Part shown: positions 36,098 to 46,174 of the stretch, piece by piece
Layout of the letters: every line of letters begins with the position of its first letter
Numbering within the stretch: the stretch's first letter is position 1
Source: AWTP1-13 sp963840445
Lineage (GTDB): Bacteria; Pseudomonadota; Alphaproteobacteria; Rhizobiales; Hyphomicrobiaceae
Direction: 5' to 3'
Length of the DNA stretch: 64,000 nucleotides
Assembly (NCBI GenBank): GCA_963840445.1
Contig: CAWIZC010000031.1
Coordinates: 32,507 to 96,506 of the forward strand
Notes under the pieces: generated by a model
The model's database searches: none
What the model was told of the DNA's origin: nothing
The model's input: only the letters and a program-made list of their open reading frames with translations
Position numbers and translations under genes: made by a program

Positions 36098-37372
36098 TCA
36101 CAGCTCCAGCACGAAGCGCTGCGGGTCTTCCAGCACCTCCTTGACGCGGACCAGGAAGGTGACGGCATCCTTGCCGTCCACGACACGGTGGTCGTAGCTC
36201 AGGGCCAGGTACATCATGGGACGAATTACGATCTGGCCGTTCTTCACCACCGGCCGGTCCTCGATGCGGTGCATGCCGAGGATGCCGGACTGCGGCGCGT
36301 TGAGGATCGGCGTCGACATCAGCGAGCCGTACACGCCGCCGTTGGAGATCGTGAAGGTACCGCCCTGCATCTCCTCGATGGACAGCTTGCCCTCGCGGGC
36401 GCGCTTGCCGTAGTCGGTGATGGTCTGCTCGATCTCGGCGAGCGACATCCTGTCGGCCTCGCGCACCACCGGCACCACCAGGCCCTTGTCGGTGCCGACT
36501 GCCACGCCGATGTGGTAGTAGTTCTTGTAGATGATGTCCTGCCCGTCGATCTCCGCATTGACGGCCGGGATTTCCTTCAGCGCCTGGATGCAGGCTTTCA
36601 CGAAAAAGCCCATGAAGCCCAGCTTCACGCCGTGGCGCTTCTCGAACAGGTCCTTGTATTCCTTGCGCAGGTTCATGACCGCGTGCATGTCGAGGTCGTT
36701 GAACGTGGTGAGCATCGCCGCGGTGTTCTGCGCGTCCTTCAGGCGGCGGGCGATGGTCTGACGCAGGCGCGTCATCTTCACCCGCTCCTCGCGCGCGGCA
36801 TCATTGGGCACGGACGGTGCACGCAGCTGGGCGACGGCAACCGACGTGGTCGTCATCGGCGCGTAGGCAACGGCTTCGGCCGGGCCAACGCCCGTAGCCG
36901 GTCCGGCCGGCCTGACAGCTGCGGCCATCACGTCCTCTTTCAGCACCTGGCCGCGGCGACCGGAGCCTTGCAGGTCGGCCGGAGAGAGACCCTTCTCCTC
37001 CATCATCTTGCGCGCGGCAGGGGCTGGCGGCATGTCAGCCCGGGTCGGTGCGGCGGGCGCAGAGGGTGCGGGCTTGGGCGCCGCAACGGCCGGTTTCGCC
37101 TCGACCTTCGCGGCAGGTTGGGCGGGAGCACCAGCCCCTTCCTTTATGGAGCCCAGCACGCTGCCCACGGCAACCGTGGTGCCTTGCGCCACCTTGATGT
37201 CGGACAGCACGCCTGCCGAAGGTGCGGGGACCTCGACGGTGACCTTGTCGGTCTCCAGCTCGACCAGCGGCTCATCCGCGTTGACGGCCTCGCCCGGCTT
37301 CTTGAACCATTGGCCGACGGTTGCCTCCGTGACGGACTCGCCCAGCGCCGGCACCTTGATCTCAATCGTCAT
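36098..37372 (-). CDS. sucB: Dihydrolipoyllysine succinyltransferase (E2 of 2-oxoglutarate dehydrogenase)
   Basis: 424 residues from ATG 37372. Lipoyl domain at 1-80 with the lipoylated Lys in ELETDKVTV (about 43); Ala-Pro-rich linker 80-110; E1/E3-binding domain with ARKMMEEKGLSPADLQGSGRRGQVLKEDV at about 120-150; catalytic domain 195-424 with MTRLRQTIARRLKDAQNTAA and the active-site SYDHRVVDGKDAV. The upstream reading to 37489 lacks lipoyl similarity and is not used. About 326 bases separate it from sucA. Confidence 0.96.
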   Translation of the reverse strand: MTIEIKVPALGESVTEATVGQWFKKPGEAVNADEPLVELETDKVTVEVPAPSAGVLSDIKVAQGTTVAVGSVLGSIKEGAGAPAQPAAKVEAKPAVAAPKPAPSAPAAPTRADMPPAPAARKMMEEKGLSPADLQGSGRRGQVLKEDVMAAAVRPAGPATGVGPAEAVAYAPMTTTSVAVAQLRAPSVPNDAAREERVKMTRLRQTIARRLKDAQNTAAMLTTFNDLDMHAVMNLRKEYKDLFEKRHGVKLGFMGFFVKACIQALKEIPAVNAEIDGQDIIYKNYYHIGVAVGTDKGLVVPVVREADRMSLAEIEQTITDYGKRAREGKLSIEEMQGGTFTISNGGVYGSLMSTPILNAPQSGILGMHRIEDRPVVKNGQIVIRPMMYLALSYDHRVVDGKDAVTFLVRVKEVLEDPQRFVLEL

Positions 37373-37544
37373 GTCGTTCCACCGTCCAGCAAACAATCGC
37401 GCCTTCAGCTTCTGCAGAGCGCATCGCACGTGAAGGCTCGCCGATCTCAGAGGCCCCCGGCGCGCTCGATCCTCAAAAGGATGCGCCAATCAGCCGACGC
37501 ATCCGTCATCGCATGCATTCGTGACAGCCGCGTCATGCAGCTAT

Positions 37545-37614
37545 TGTCCCGATTCCGAAGTTCGCCCACCTGCACCGCCAGCGCCCCCAGCGAACTTCGG
37601 AATCGTAAGGGACA
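37545..37614. repeat. Long hairpin 1 in the sucA-sucB gap
   Basis: Arms GATTCCGAAGTTCGC (37551-37565) and GCGAACTTCGGAATC (37590-37604), a perfect 15-base stem, extended by TGTCCC / GGGACA across a 4-base bulge. Loop of 24 bases. Together with the next hairpin it fills much of the gap between sucA and sucB. Confidence 0.85.
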
Positions 37615-37631
37615 CTAGAATCATTACCTTG

Positions 37632-37707
37632 CTGGTGTGATTCAGATCGAGAAATTCGCGCCGAACCATGCCGCGAGTGCGAGCGAATTTCTCGATCATC
37701 ACACCAG
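37632..37707. repeat. Long hairpin 2 overlapping the sucA stop codon
   Basis: Arms CTGGTGTGAT-(TCA bulge)-GATCGAGAAATTCGC (37632-37659) and GCGAATTTCTCGATC-ATCACACCAG (37683-37707): 25 perfectly paired bases with one 3-base bulge. The sucA stop codon lies in the second arm. The core shares GAA(A/G)TTCGC with hairpin 1, so both may be members of one element family. Confidence 0.85.
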
Positions 37708-40666
37708 AGCCTGCTCCACCAGCGTCTTCTGCTCTTGACTGTGCTTGCTGGCGAGCCCGGTGGCCGTGGCCGCCGCCGACGACCGGCCGACGTAGCGCGG
37801 CCGAGTGTTGGCGATCGGCGTATGCTGCAGCACCCATTCGATGTTGGGCTCGATGAAGGTCCAAGCACCCATGTTGCGCGGCTCCTCCTGGGCCCAGACG
37901 ATCTCGGCCTTTGGGAAGCGCGACAGCTCGGTCACCAACGTTTTGGCAGGGAACGGATAAAGCTGCTCGATGCGCAGCAGATAGACATCGTCGATGCCGG
38001 CTGCCTCGCGGGCCTCGTAGAGATCGTAGTAGACCTTGCCCGTGCACAGCACGACGCGGCGGATCTGCCCGTCGGGCTTCAGCTTGATCTTCTCGTTGGG
38101 GCGCGACTGCGCGTCATCCCACAGCAGACGATGGAATGACGAGTGCGGCCCCATGTCGGTCAGGTCGGAGGTGACGCGCTTGTGCCGCAACAACGACTTC
38201 GGCGTCATGATCACCAGCGGCTTGCGGAACTTGCGGTGCAGCTGGCGACGCAGGACGTGGAAGTAGTTGGCGGGCGTGGTGCAGTTGGCCACCTGCCAGT
38301 TGTCCTCCGCGCACAGCTGCAGGAAACGCTCGACGCGCGCCGACGAGTGCTCGGGTCCCTGCCCCTCGTAGCCGTGCGGCAGCAGGCAGACGAGGCCGGA
38401 CATCCTGAGCCACTTGCGCTCGCCCGATGAAATGAACTGGTCGAACACGACCTGCGCACCGTTGGCGAAGTCGCCGAACTGCGCCTCCCACATGACGAGC
38501 GCATTGGGCTCGGCCAGCGTGTAGCCGTACTCGAAGGCCAGCACCGCCTCCTCGGACAGCATCGAGTTGATCACCTCGAAGCGGCCCTGGTCGGGCGACA
38601 CATACTTGAGGGGCGTGTAGCGGCGCTCGGTCTCCTGGTCGACGAGAACGGAATGGCGCTGCGAGAAGGTGCCGCGCTCGCTGTCCTGGCCGGACAGGCG
38701 CACCGGAAAGCCCTCGTTGAGCAGCGTACCGAACGCCAGGCTTTCGGCCATCGACCAGTCGATGCCGGTGCCGGTCTCCACCATCTCGCGGCGGCGCTGC
38801 AGCAAGTCGCTGCACCGTCTTGTGGGCGTTGAAGTCCTGCGGAATAGCCGTGATGCGGCGGCCGATCTCTTTCAGGGTCTCGATCGGCACGCCGGTGGTG
38901 CCGCGCCGCGCCTCGTCTTCGGCAAAGCCGATCTCGGACCAGCGGCCATCGAGCCAATCGGCCTTGTTGGGCTTGTAGCCTTCGGCGGCACCGAGTTCGG
39001 CATCCAGATGCTCGCGGAACCTGCTCTGCATCTCCTCGAATTCGGCCTTCGTCACCACGCCTTCCTCGATCAGCCGCTTGGAGTAGATCTCGACCGCCGA
39101 GGGGTGCGCCTTGATGGCGCGATACATGAGGGGCTGGGTGAACGCCGGCTCATCGGACTCGTTGTGGCCGTGCCGGCGATAGCAGAACATGTCGATCACC
39201 ACCGGCTTCTGGAATTTCTGCCGGAACTCGGTGGCGATCTTGGCGACGTGCACGACAGCCTCGGGATAGTCGCCGTTCACGTGGAAGATCGGAGCTTCCA
39301 CCATCTTGGCGACATCCGAGCAATAGGGCGAAGAACGCGAATGGCGCGGGGCGGTGGTGAAGCCGATCTGGTTGTTGATGATGAAGTGGATCGAGCCGCC
39401 GGTGCGGTGACCCTTGAGGCCCGACAGGCCGAAGCATTCGGCCACCACGCCCTGGCCGGCGAAAGCGGCATCGCCGTGGATCAGAAGCGGCAGGACCGGC
39501 GTGCGCTCGCCTGGCTTGCACCCGTGCTGGTCCTGCTTGGCGCGCACCTTGCCGAGCACCACCGGGTCGACGATCTCGAGGTGCGAGGGGTTGGCGGTCA
39601 GCGACAGGTGCACGTTGTTGCCGTCGAAGGAGCGGTCCGAGGAGGCGCCCAGGTGATACTTGACGTCGCCTGAGCCCTCGACGTCGTCGGGCTTGTAGGA
39701 GCCGCCCTTGAACTCGTTGAAGATGGCGCGGTGCGGCTTGCCCATCACGCTGGCCAGCACGTTGAGGCGGCCGCGATGCGCCATGCCGATGACGATGTCC
39801 TTGATGCCGAGCTGGCCGCCCCGCTTGATGATCTGCTCGAGCGCGGGAACCATCGCCTCGGCACCGTCGAGGCCGAAGCGCTTGGTGCCGGTGTATTTGA
39901 CGTCGGCGAACCTCTCGAAGGTCTCGGCCTCCATCAGCTTGTTGAGGATGGCGCGCTTGCCTTCGTTGGTGAAGTTGATGTCCTTGTCGCGGCCCTCTAT
40001 GCGCTCCTGGATCCAAGACTTCTGCGCCGGCGAGGTGATGTGCATGAACTCGACGCCAACCTGCCGGCAGTAGGTACGGCGCAGGATTTTCAGGATATCG
40101 CGCACGGTGGCGATCTCGAGCCCCAGCACCTTGTCGATGAAGATCGGGCGGTCGAGGTCGGCGTCCGTGAAGCCGTAGGTCTCGGGGCGCAGCTCCTTGT
40201 GGATCTTGCGCTCGGTCAGGCCAAGCGGGTCGAGGTCGGCGGCCAGATGGCCCATCACGCGATAGGCGCGAATCAGCATCAGGGCGCGGATGCTGTCCTG
40301 CGTGGTGCGCAGCGACGCCATCGGGGAGAGCTCGAAGCCGACCGCGTTAGCACGCGCCTGCAGCTTCTCGCGCACCTGCCGTTCGGCGCCTTCGTAGTCG
40401 CCGGTCAGCGCGCCCAGAAGTTCACTGTTAGGGCCCACATGCTCCAGGGGCTTGGCCCAGGACGGCCCGTGATGGCCGTCATCGCGACCGCCGCCCTGCC
40501 CCGCGCCGCGCTCCTCTTGCAGCGAGGCGAAGAAGTGCCGCCATTCGTCGCTGACCGACCCGGGGTTACGCTCGTACTGGGCCTGCATCTCCTCGATGTA
40601 GGCCGCGTTGGTGCCCTGCAGGAAGGAGGTGCGCGCGAACGCGTCGTTCTTGGGTTGTCGGCTCAT
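37699..40666 (-). CDS. sucA: 2-oxoglutarate dehydrogenase E1 (one frame break)
   Basis: Thiamine-diphosphate decarboxylase of the 2-oxoglutarate dehydrogenase complex, about 988 residues. It starts MSRQPKNDAFARTSFLQG, with the usual N-terminal FLQGTNAAYIEEMQAQYE. The first frame carries GMAHRGRLNVLASVMGKPHRAIFNEF and GDAAFAGQGVVAE. At about 38809, after HKTVQR, an extra base breaks the frame; the correct one continues LLQRRREMVETGTGIDW and runs to 37699 with VNLCTGKVYYDL-like and RIEQLYPFP segments. Given the essential pathway, the break is most likely a sequence error. Confidence 0.94.
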
Positions 40667-40828
40667 TCGAAGTCCCGTGGAAAATGTGCTGGGGCGACAT
40701 GCGACCGCGTGCGTGAGGGCAAACGCCCTCCGCCGGGCGCTTACCTAGCACAAGCGTTCATGTAGTACAGTCCTACGGCTACGATAAGGCCCGGATTGCA
40801 GCTGCCCAAAGAAGGTGCAGCGCAGGCC

Positions 40829-41732
40829 TCAGGCGCGACCCAGCACCTTCGACAGCGTGGTGCCGAGCGAAGCCGGGCTGTCGGCCACGGCGATGCCCGC
40901 TGCCTTGCATGGCTGCCACCTTGTCTTCGGCTTTGCCCTTGCCGCCCGAGATGATGGCGCCGGCATGGCCCATGCGCCGGCCGGGAGGGGCGGTCATGCC
41001 GGCGATGAAACCTGCCATCGGCTTCTTGCGACCCCGCTTGGCCTCCGACTTGATGAACTCGGCGGCGTCCTCCTCGGCCGAGCCGCCGATCTCGCCGATC
41101 ATGATGATCGAGTTGGTGGCAGGATCGGCGAGGAACATCTCCAGCACATCGATGAACTCTGTGCCCTTCACCGGATCGCCGCCGATGCCGACCGCCGTCG
41201 ACTGACCGAGGCCGGCATCGGTGGTCTGCTTGACGGCCTCGTAAGTCAGCGTGCCGGAGCGGGAGACGATGCCGACGCTGCCGGCTTTGAAGATGTTGGC
41301 CGGCATGATGCCGATCTTGCACTGGTTGGGGGTGAGCACGCCCGGGCAGTTCGGCCCGATCAGGCGCGACATCGACCCCGACAGCGCCCGCTTCACCTTG
41401 ACCATGTCGAGCACCGGAATGCCCTCGGTGATGCACACGATCAGCGGGATCTCGGCGTCGATCGCCTCCAGAATCGCGTCAGCCGCGAAGCGCGGCGGTA
41501 CGTAGATGGCGCTGGCATTGGCGCCAGTCTTGGTTTTGGCTTCGGCCACGGTGTCGAAGATCGGAATGTCGGCCAGCTTGGCGTCGGGATGGCGGGTGCC
41601 GCCCTTGCCGGGCGTGATGCCGCCGACCACCTTGGTGCCGTAGGCAACCGCCTGCTGGGTATGGAAGGTGCCCTGGCTGCCGGTGAAGCCCTGGACGATG
41701 ACCCTGGTGTTTTGGTCGATCAGGATTGCCAT
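40829..41732 (-). CDS. sucD: Succinyl-CoA ligase, alpha subunit (one frame break near the end)
   Basis: About 301 residues. N-terminal CoA-binding Rossmann fold (VIVQGFTGSQGTFH, GGITPGKGGTRH), GPNCPGVLTP, and the phosphorylated His in MGHAGAIISGGKG. At about 40909 an extra base after VAAMQ throws the frame; the repaired tail is AAGIAVADSPASLGTTL, ending VLGRA at 40829. It is separated from sucC by 2 bases. Confidence 0.95.
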
Positions 41733-41734
41733 CG

Positions 41735-42934
41735 TCAGGCTGCCTTCTTGACTTCGTCGGTGATCTTCTTGGCTGCGTCGGCGAGATTGTCGGCCGGCAC
41801 AATCTTCAGGCCGGATTTGGCCAGGATCTGCTTGCCGAGGTCGACGTTGGTGCCCTCCAGGCGCACCACCAGCGGCACCTTGATGGCCATCTCCTTGGCC
41901 GCCGCCACCACGCCCTCGGCGATGATGTCACAGCGCATGATGCCGCCGAAGATGTTGACCAGAATGCCCTTCACGGCCGGGTCCGACAGGATGATCTTGA
42001 AAGCCGCCGCCACCTTCTCCTTGGTGGCGCCGCCGCCGACGTCGAGGAAGTTGGCCGGCTCCATGCCGTACAGCTTGATGATGTCCATGGTGGCCATGGC
42101 GAGGCCGGCACCATTGACCATGCAGCCGATCTGGCCGTCGAGCTTGACGTAGTTGAGGTCGTACTTGGAGGCCTCCACCTCGGCCGGGTCTTCCTCCTCG
42201 ACGTCGCGCAGCTCCTGGATGTCCTTGTGCCGGAACAGCGCGTTGTCGTCGAAATTGATCTTGGCGTCGAGGCACAGCAGCTTGCCGGCCTTGGTCACCA
42301 CCAGCGGGTTGATCTCGAGCAGGCTCATGTCCTTGTCGATGAAGGCGCGGTACAGGCTGTCGATCAGCTTGACGCACTGATCGATCTGGTCGCCGGTCAG
42401 CTTGAGGGCCGCCGCTATCTTGCGGCCGTGGAAGGGCTCGTACCCCGACGCCGGATCGATCGACAGGGTGAAGATCTTCTCGGGCGTATCGTGCGCCACC
42501 TTCTCGATGTCCATGCCGCCTTCGGTGGAGGCGATGAAGGCGACGCGCGAGGTGACGCGGTCGACCAACGCGGACAGATAGAGCTCGCGCTCGATCGCGG
42601 AACCATCCTCAACGAAGATGCGCTTGACCACGCGGCCGGCCGGCCCGGTCTGGATGGTCACCAGGGTCTTGCCCAGCATCTGCTCGGCAGCGGCCTTGAC
42701 CTCGTCGACTGATTTGACGATGCGCACGCCGCCTTTGTCCCCGGCGGCCGGCTCCTTGAATTTCCCCTTGCCGCGGCCGCCCGCGTGGATCTGAGCCTTC
42801 ACCACCCAGACCGGCCCGGGCAGGCCCTGGGCGGCCTTTACAGCCTCAGCAGGCGAGAACGCAGGGCTGCCCGAAGCCACCGGTACGCCAAAGCCCTTGA
42901 GGAGCTGCTTGGCCTGGTATTCGTGGACGTTCAT
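41735..42934 (-). CDS. sucC: Succinyl-CoA ligase, beta subunit
   Basis: 399 residues from ATG 42934 (MNVHEYQAKQLLKGFGVPV, the standard start). ATP-grasp domain with VVKAQIHAGGRGKG, EINPLVVTKAG with metal ligands, and the C-terminal ligase domain with NGAGLAMATMDIIKLYG and NIFGGIMRCD. It forms substrate-level ATP or GTP with SucD. It follows ridA by 121 bases and precedes sucD by 2 bases. Confidence 0.97.
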   Translation of the reverse strand: MNVHEYQAKQLLKGFGVPVASGSPAFSPAEAVKAAQGLPGPVWVVKAQIHAGGRGKGKFKEPAAGDKGGVRIVKSVDEVKAAAEQMLGKTLVTIQTGPAGRVVKRIFVEDGSAIERELYLSALVDRVTSRVAFIASTEGGMDIEKVAHDTPEKIFTLSIDPASGYEPFHGRKIAAALKLTGDQIDQCVKLIDSLYRAFIDKDMSLLEINPLVVTKAGKLLCLDAKINFDDNALFRHKDIQELRDVEEEDPAEVEASKYDLNYVKLDGQIGCMVNGAGLAMATMDIIKLYGMEPANFLDVGGGATKEKVAAAFKIILSDPAVKGILVNIFGGIMRCDIIAEGVVAAAKEMAIKVPLVVRLEGTNVDLGKQILAKSGLKIVPADNLADAAKKITDEVKKAA

Positions 42935-43055
42935 GGAGGCCCCGTGGCTGGAATTTCTGCGCCAGCCTCGCCCAACGCGGGTGTGCAAGCGACTGGTATA
43001 CCATATGCCAGACGACCCTAGGCCGCCAGGACATCACTTCTACCGTGCGAGATGG

Positions 43056-43442
43056 CTATTGTGCACTGCGAGAAGCGATCATTTCAATTTCGACTTTCGC
43101 TTCCATTGGCAGGGCCGCGACGGCGAAGGTGGAGCGGGCCGGATAAGGCTCGCCGACGTAGGTCTTGTAGACCTCGTTGACGGCGGCGAAATCGGCCATG
43201 CTGGTCAGGAAGATGGTGGTCTTGACCACATGACCGAAGCCGAGGCCGGCAGCGGCCAGAATGGTCTTCAGATTCTCCAGCGATTGCTTGGCCTGCACCG
43301 AGATGTCGCCCTCGACCAGCTTACCGGTTGCGGCATCAAGGGGGATCTGGCCGGAGACGAAGACGAGATCGCCGTTCTCGATCGCCACCGAATAGGGACC
43401 GATGGCCTTGGCCTTCGGCGTCGTGATCGCGCGCTTTGCCAT
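43056..43442 (-). CDS. ridA: RidA family enamine/imine deaminase
   Basis: 128 residues, normal for the family. Clears reactive 2-aminoacrylate-type enamines. Features: AIGPYSVAIENGDLVFVSGQIPLD, KTTIFLTSMADFAAVNEVY, and the C-terminal YPARSTFAVAALPMEAKVEIE, which carries the conserved catalytic Arg and Glu. It sits in the TCA block one base after the mdh stop, so it is almost certainly co-transcribed with mdh and perhaps sucC. Confidence 0.93.
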   Translation of the reverse strand: MAKRAITTPKAKAIGPYSVAIENGDLVFVSGQIPLDAATGKLVEGDISVQAKQSLENLKTILAAAGLGFGHVVKTTIFLTSMADFAAVNEVYKTYVGEPYPARSTFAVAALPMEAKVEIEMIASRSAQ

Positions 43443-43443
43443 G

Positions 43444-44415
43444 TCAGCCTGCCAGCGCCGGCGAGATCTTCACACAGGCCTCGATCAGGCCCTTCACGGA
43501 GGCGACCGACTTGGCAAACATCGCCTTCTCCTCCTCGTTGAGGGTCAGGTCGACGATCTTTTCCACTCCGCTAGCACCGATCACCACAGGCACGCCGACG
43601 TACATGTCCTTCACGCCGAACTCGCCTTTGCAGTAGGCAGCGCACGGCAGCACGCGGCGCTTGTCCTTGAGGTAGCTCTCGGCCATGGCAATGGCCGAAG
43701 CCGCTGGAGCGTAGAACGCCGAGCCGGTGCCGAGCAGGGCAACGATCTCGCCGCCGCCGCCGCGCGTGCGCTTGATCATGGCGTCGAGCTGCTCCTGCGT
43801 GAACATGCCGAGCTTGATGCAGTCGGGCAGCGGTACGCCGCCGATGGTGGAATAGCGCACCATCGGTACCATGTCGTCGCCGTGGCCGCCGAGCGTCATG
43901 GCGCGAACGTCCTCGATGGAGACGTTGGCCGCCTCGGCCAGGAAGTGGGCAAAGCGCGATGAATCGAGCACGCCAGCCATGCCGATCACCTTGTTGGTCG
44001 GCAGGCCTGAGTATTTCTGTAGCGCCCAAACCATCGCATCGAGCGGATTGGTGATGCAGATGACGAACGCGTTCGGCGCATACTTCTTGATGCCGGCCCC
44101 CACCTGCTCCATCACCTTCAGGTTGATGCCGAGCAGGTCGTCGCGGCTCATGCCGGGCTTGCGCGGCACGCCGGCGGTGACAATGCACACCGCCGCGCCC
44201 TCGATGGCTGCATAGGGATCGACACCAGCGCCGCCGATCTTGGCGTTGAAACCCTCGACCGCGGCGGCCTGCGACAGATCCAGCGCCTTGCCCTTGGCGA
44301 CGCCTTCCATCATGTCGCACAGAACGATATCGCCGAGTTCTTTCACTCCGGCCAGAAGTGCGAGCGTGCCACCGATCTGGCCTGCGCCGATCAGGGCGAT
44401 CTTGGTACGCGCCAT
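43444..44415 (-). CDS. mdh: Malate dehydrogenase (LDH-like type)
   Basis: 323 residues from ATG 44415; the longer open frame upstream is not coding. NAD loop IALIGAGQIGGTLALLAG, substrate Arg in GVPRKPGMSRDDLL, FVICITNPLDAMVW, and the catalytic His in LGGHGDDMVPMVRYS. It oxidises malate to oxaloacetate. First gene of the TCA block; the promoter should lie in the 345 bases upstream. Confidence 0.97.
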   Translation of the reverse strand: MARTKIALIGAGQIGGTLALLAGVKELGDIVLCDMMEGVAKGKALDLSQAAAVEGFNAKIGGAGVDPYAAIEGAAVCIVTAGVPRKPGMSRDDLLGINLKVMEQVGAGIKKYAPNAFVICITNPLDAMVWALQKYSGLPTNKVIGMAGVLDSSRFAHFLAEAANVSIEDVRAMTLGGHGDDMVPMVRYSTIGGVPLPDCIKLGMFTQEQLDAMIKRTRGGGGEIVALLGTGSAFYAPAASAIAMAESYLKDKRRVLPCAAYCKGEFGVKDMYVGVPVVIGASGVEKIVDLTLNEEEKAMFAKSVASVKGLIEACVKISPALAG

Positions 44416-44760
44416 AGCGTCACTCTCCCGTGCTGGGTGTCGTCGCCGGATGAAATCGAGCCAGCCCATACGGCACCCCGAAAATTCAGTCCGTTCGTTA
44501 GCCCGAAACCTGCGAGGGTTCAAGAAAAAGGCCGCTTTGCACGCCGCTTCACCTCGGCGCCCGATCACACTGCCCGAAAACGCGCCAGACTGGTCTCTGA
44601 CTAAAGGAGAACATGCGGCTGCAATGCGACTGGACGTGCGCGATTGTGCCGGAGTTCGCGCCGACGACCGCGGGCTATGTGGCGAACCGTCCCGGGTCTT
44701 GGAACCGCCCCCCGCTGTTAGCGTTGCCCGCCTATCAAGCACATACAGGATATAGCTTTC
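44416..44760. other. 345-base divergent intergenic region
   Basis: Lies between mdh (minus) and the flavin monooxygenase (plus) and should hold both promoters. No convincing -35/-10 pair, riboswitch or hairpin could be picked out. Open frames here are short and lack family features. Confidence 0.5.
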
Positions 44761-46161
44761 ATGGCGGATCTCGCGCGCAGCGACAAATACTGCATCATCG
44801 GCGCTGGGGCATCCGGATTGGCCATCGCAAAGAATTTCAAGCAGAGGGGCATCCCGTTCGATTGCCTCGAGCGCGAGGCGGACCTCGGCGGTCTGTGGAA
44901 CATCGCCACCAGGAGCGGCATCGTCTACGAGACGACGCATCTGGTGTCGGCCAGCTACTCGACCGGCTACGACGACCTGCCGATGGGCGACGATGCCTAT
45001 CCCCCCTATCCCAATCATCAAGCCGTGCTCGACTATTTTCGCCGGTACGTGGACGAGTTCGGTTTCGCCGACGACATCCAGTTCGGCAAGAGCATCACCA
45101 GGGTCGAACCGCGCGGCGACAAGCGGTGGGAGGTGTCGATCGCTGGTGAAGGCCGCCCGCGCATCTATCGCGGTGTGGTGATGGCGAATGGGCACCACGA
45201 TGCGCCGCGCATGCCCAAATATCCGGGGAAGTTTGCCGGCGAGATCATTCACTCACGCCACTACAAGAGCCCGCGGCAGATGCGCGACAAGCGCGTCCTG
45301 GTGGTTGGATGCGGCAACTCCGCCGCCGATATCGTATCGGACGCGGTGCACGGCGGCTCGCGCGTCTTCATGAGTCTCAGGCGCGGCTATTGGTTCGTTC
45401 CCAAATTCATGTTGGGCTTCCCTACCCACGATGTGGTCTCGTGGGTGGAATTCTTTCCTCTGCCGCGTCTCGTCAAGCGCTGGCTGTTCCAGGCCAGCCT
45501 GTGGGTCCTGCAGGGCCCGCCCTCGCGCTACCAGCTGCCCGATCCCGACTATTCGATTGATCAGGCCCATCCCACGATGAGCGACGAGATCCCGCGCCTT
45601 TCGGCGCACGGGCGCATCACGGTGAAGCCGGAGATCGCCCGCTACGATGGCAACCGCGTTCTGTTCACCGACGGCACCGCCGAGACCGCCGACCTGATCG
45701 TGTTCGCCACCGGCTACCAGCCGGTGGTGCCGTTTCTCGATGAGAGCCTGATCTATGACGCCCGCGGGCGATCGCGCTTTTACCTGCGCGTCATCCACCC
45801 CGAGCATCCGGGCCTGTTCGCGGCGGGCCTCGTGCAGGCAAACGGCAGCATGTGGCGCATCGCCGACTACCAGGGTCAGCTGATCGCGAACCTCATAGTC
45901 GCCGAGGCGCAAGCACCGGAACGCGCCGCCCGCTTCCGCGCCGGCATGTCGGCCGACGCTGATCGGATGCGCCCAGGCACCTTCTTGACCTCCGAACGGC
46001 ATCGCCTGGAGATCAACTACTACGAGTACCGGCGGCTGCTGAAACGGCACGTCCGGCGTTTCGGTCCGGTGCGAAAGATGCGGCTGGACGTGGCGAACGC
46101 CGGCAGGGAGCAGCAGTCCACGACTCGCCGCAGGGAACCGGCCGAGGAAATGGCCGGTTGA
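44761..46161 (+). CDS. Flavin-containing monooxygenase
   Basis: 466 residues. FAD loop CIIGAGASGLAIAKNF at about 11, NADPH loop VLVVGCGNSAADIV at about 180, and between them the FMO signature FxGxxxHxxxY in FAGEIIHSRHYKS. A later FATGYQP segment is also typical. These enzymes oxygenate soft nucleophiles or perform Baeyer-Villiger reactions; the substrate is unknown. The closing 25 residues are polar and probably disordered. No linked catabolic genes. Confidence 0.9.
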   Translation: MADLARSDKYCIIGAGASGLAIAKNFKQRGIPFDCLEREADLGGLWNIATRSGIVYETTHLVSASYSTGYDDLPMGDDAYPPYPNHQAVLDYFRRYVDEFGFADDIQFGKSITRVEPRGDKRWEVSIAGEGRPRIYRGVVMANGHHDAPRMPKYPGKFAGEIIHSRHYKSPRQMRDKRVLVVGCGNSAADIVSDAVHGGSRVFMSLRRGYWFVPKFMLGFPTHDVVSWVEFFPLPRLVKRWLFQASLWVLQGPPSRYQLPDPDYSIDQAHPTMSDEIPRLSAHGRITVKPEIARYDGNRVLFTDGTAETADLIVFATGYQPVVPFLDESLIYDARGRSRFYLRVIHPEHPGLFAAGLVQANGSMWRIADYQGQLIANLIVAEAQAPERAARFRAGMSADADRMRPGTFLTSERHRLEINYYEYRRLLKRHVRRFGPVRKMRLDVANAGREQQSTTRRREPAEEMAG

Positions 46162-46174
46162 GGTTGTGCGCCGG

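Noticed and set aside
43444..45252. A 602-residue reading of mdh with a long N-terminal extension
   Set aside because: The extension is antisense to the flavin monooxygenase gene, and normal Mdh begins at 44415.
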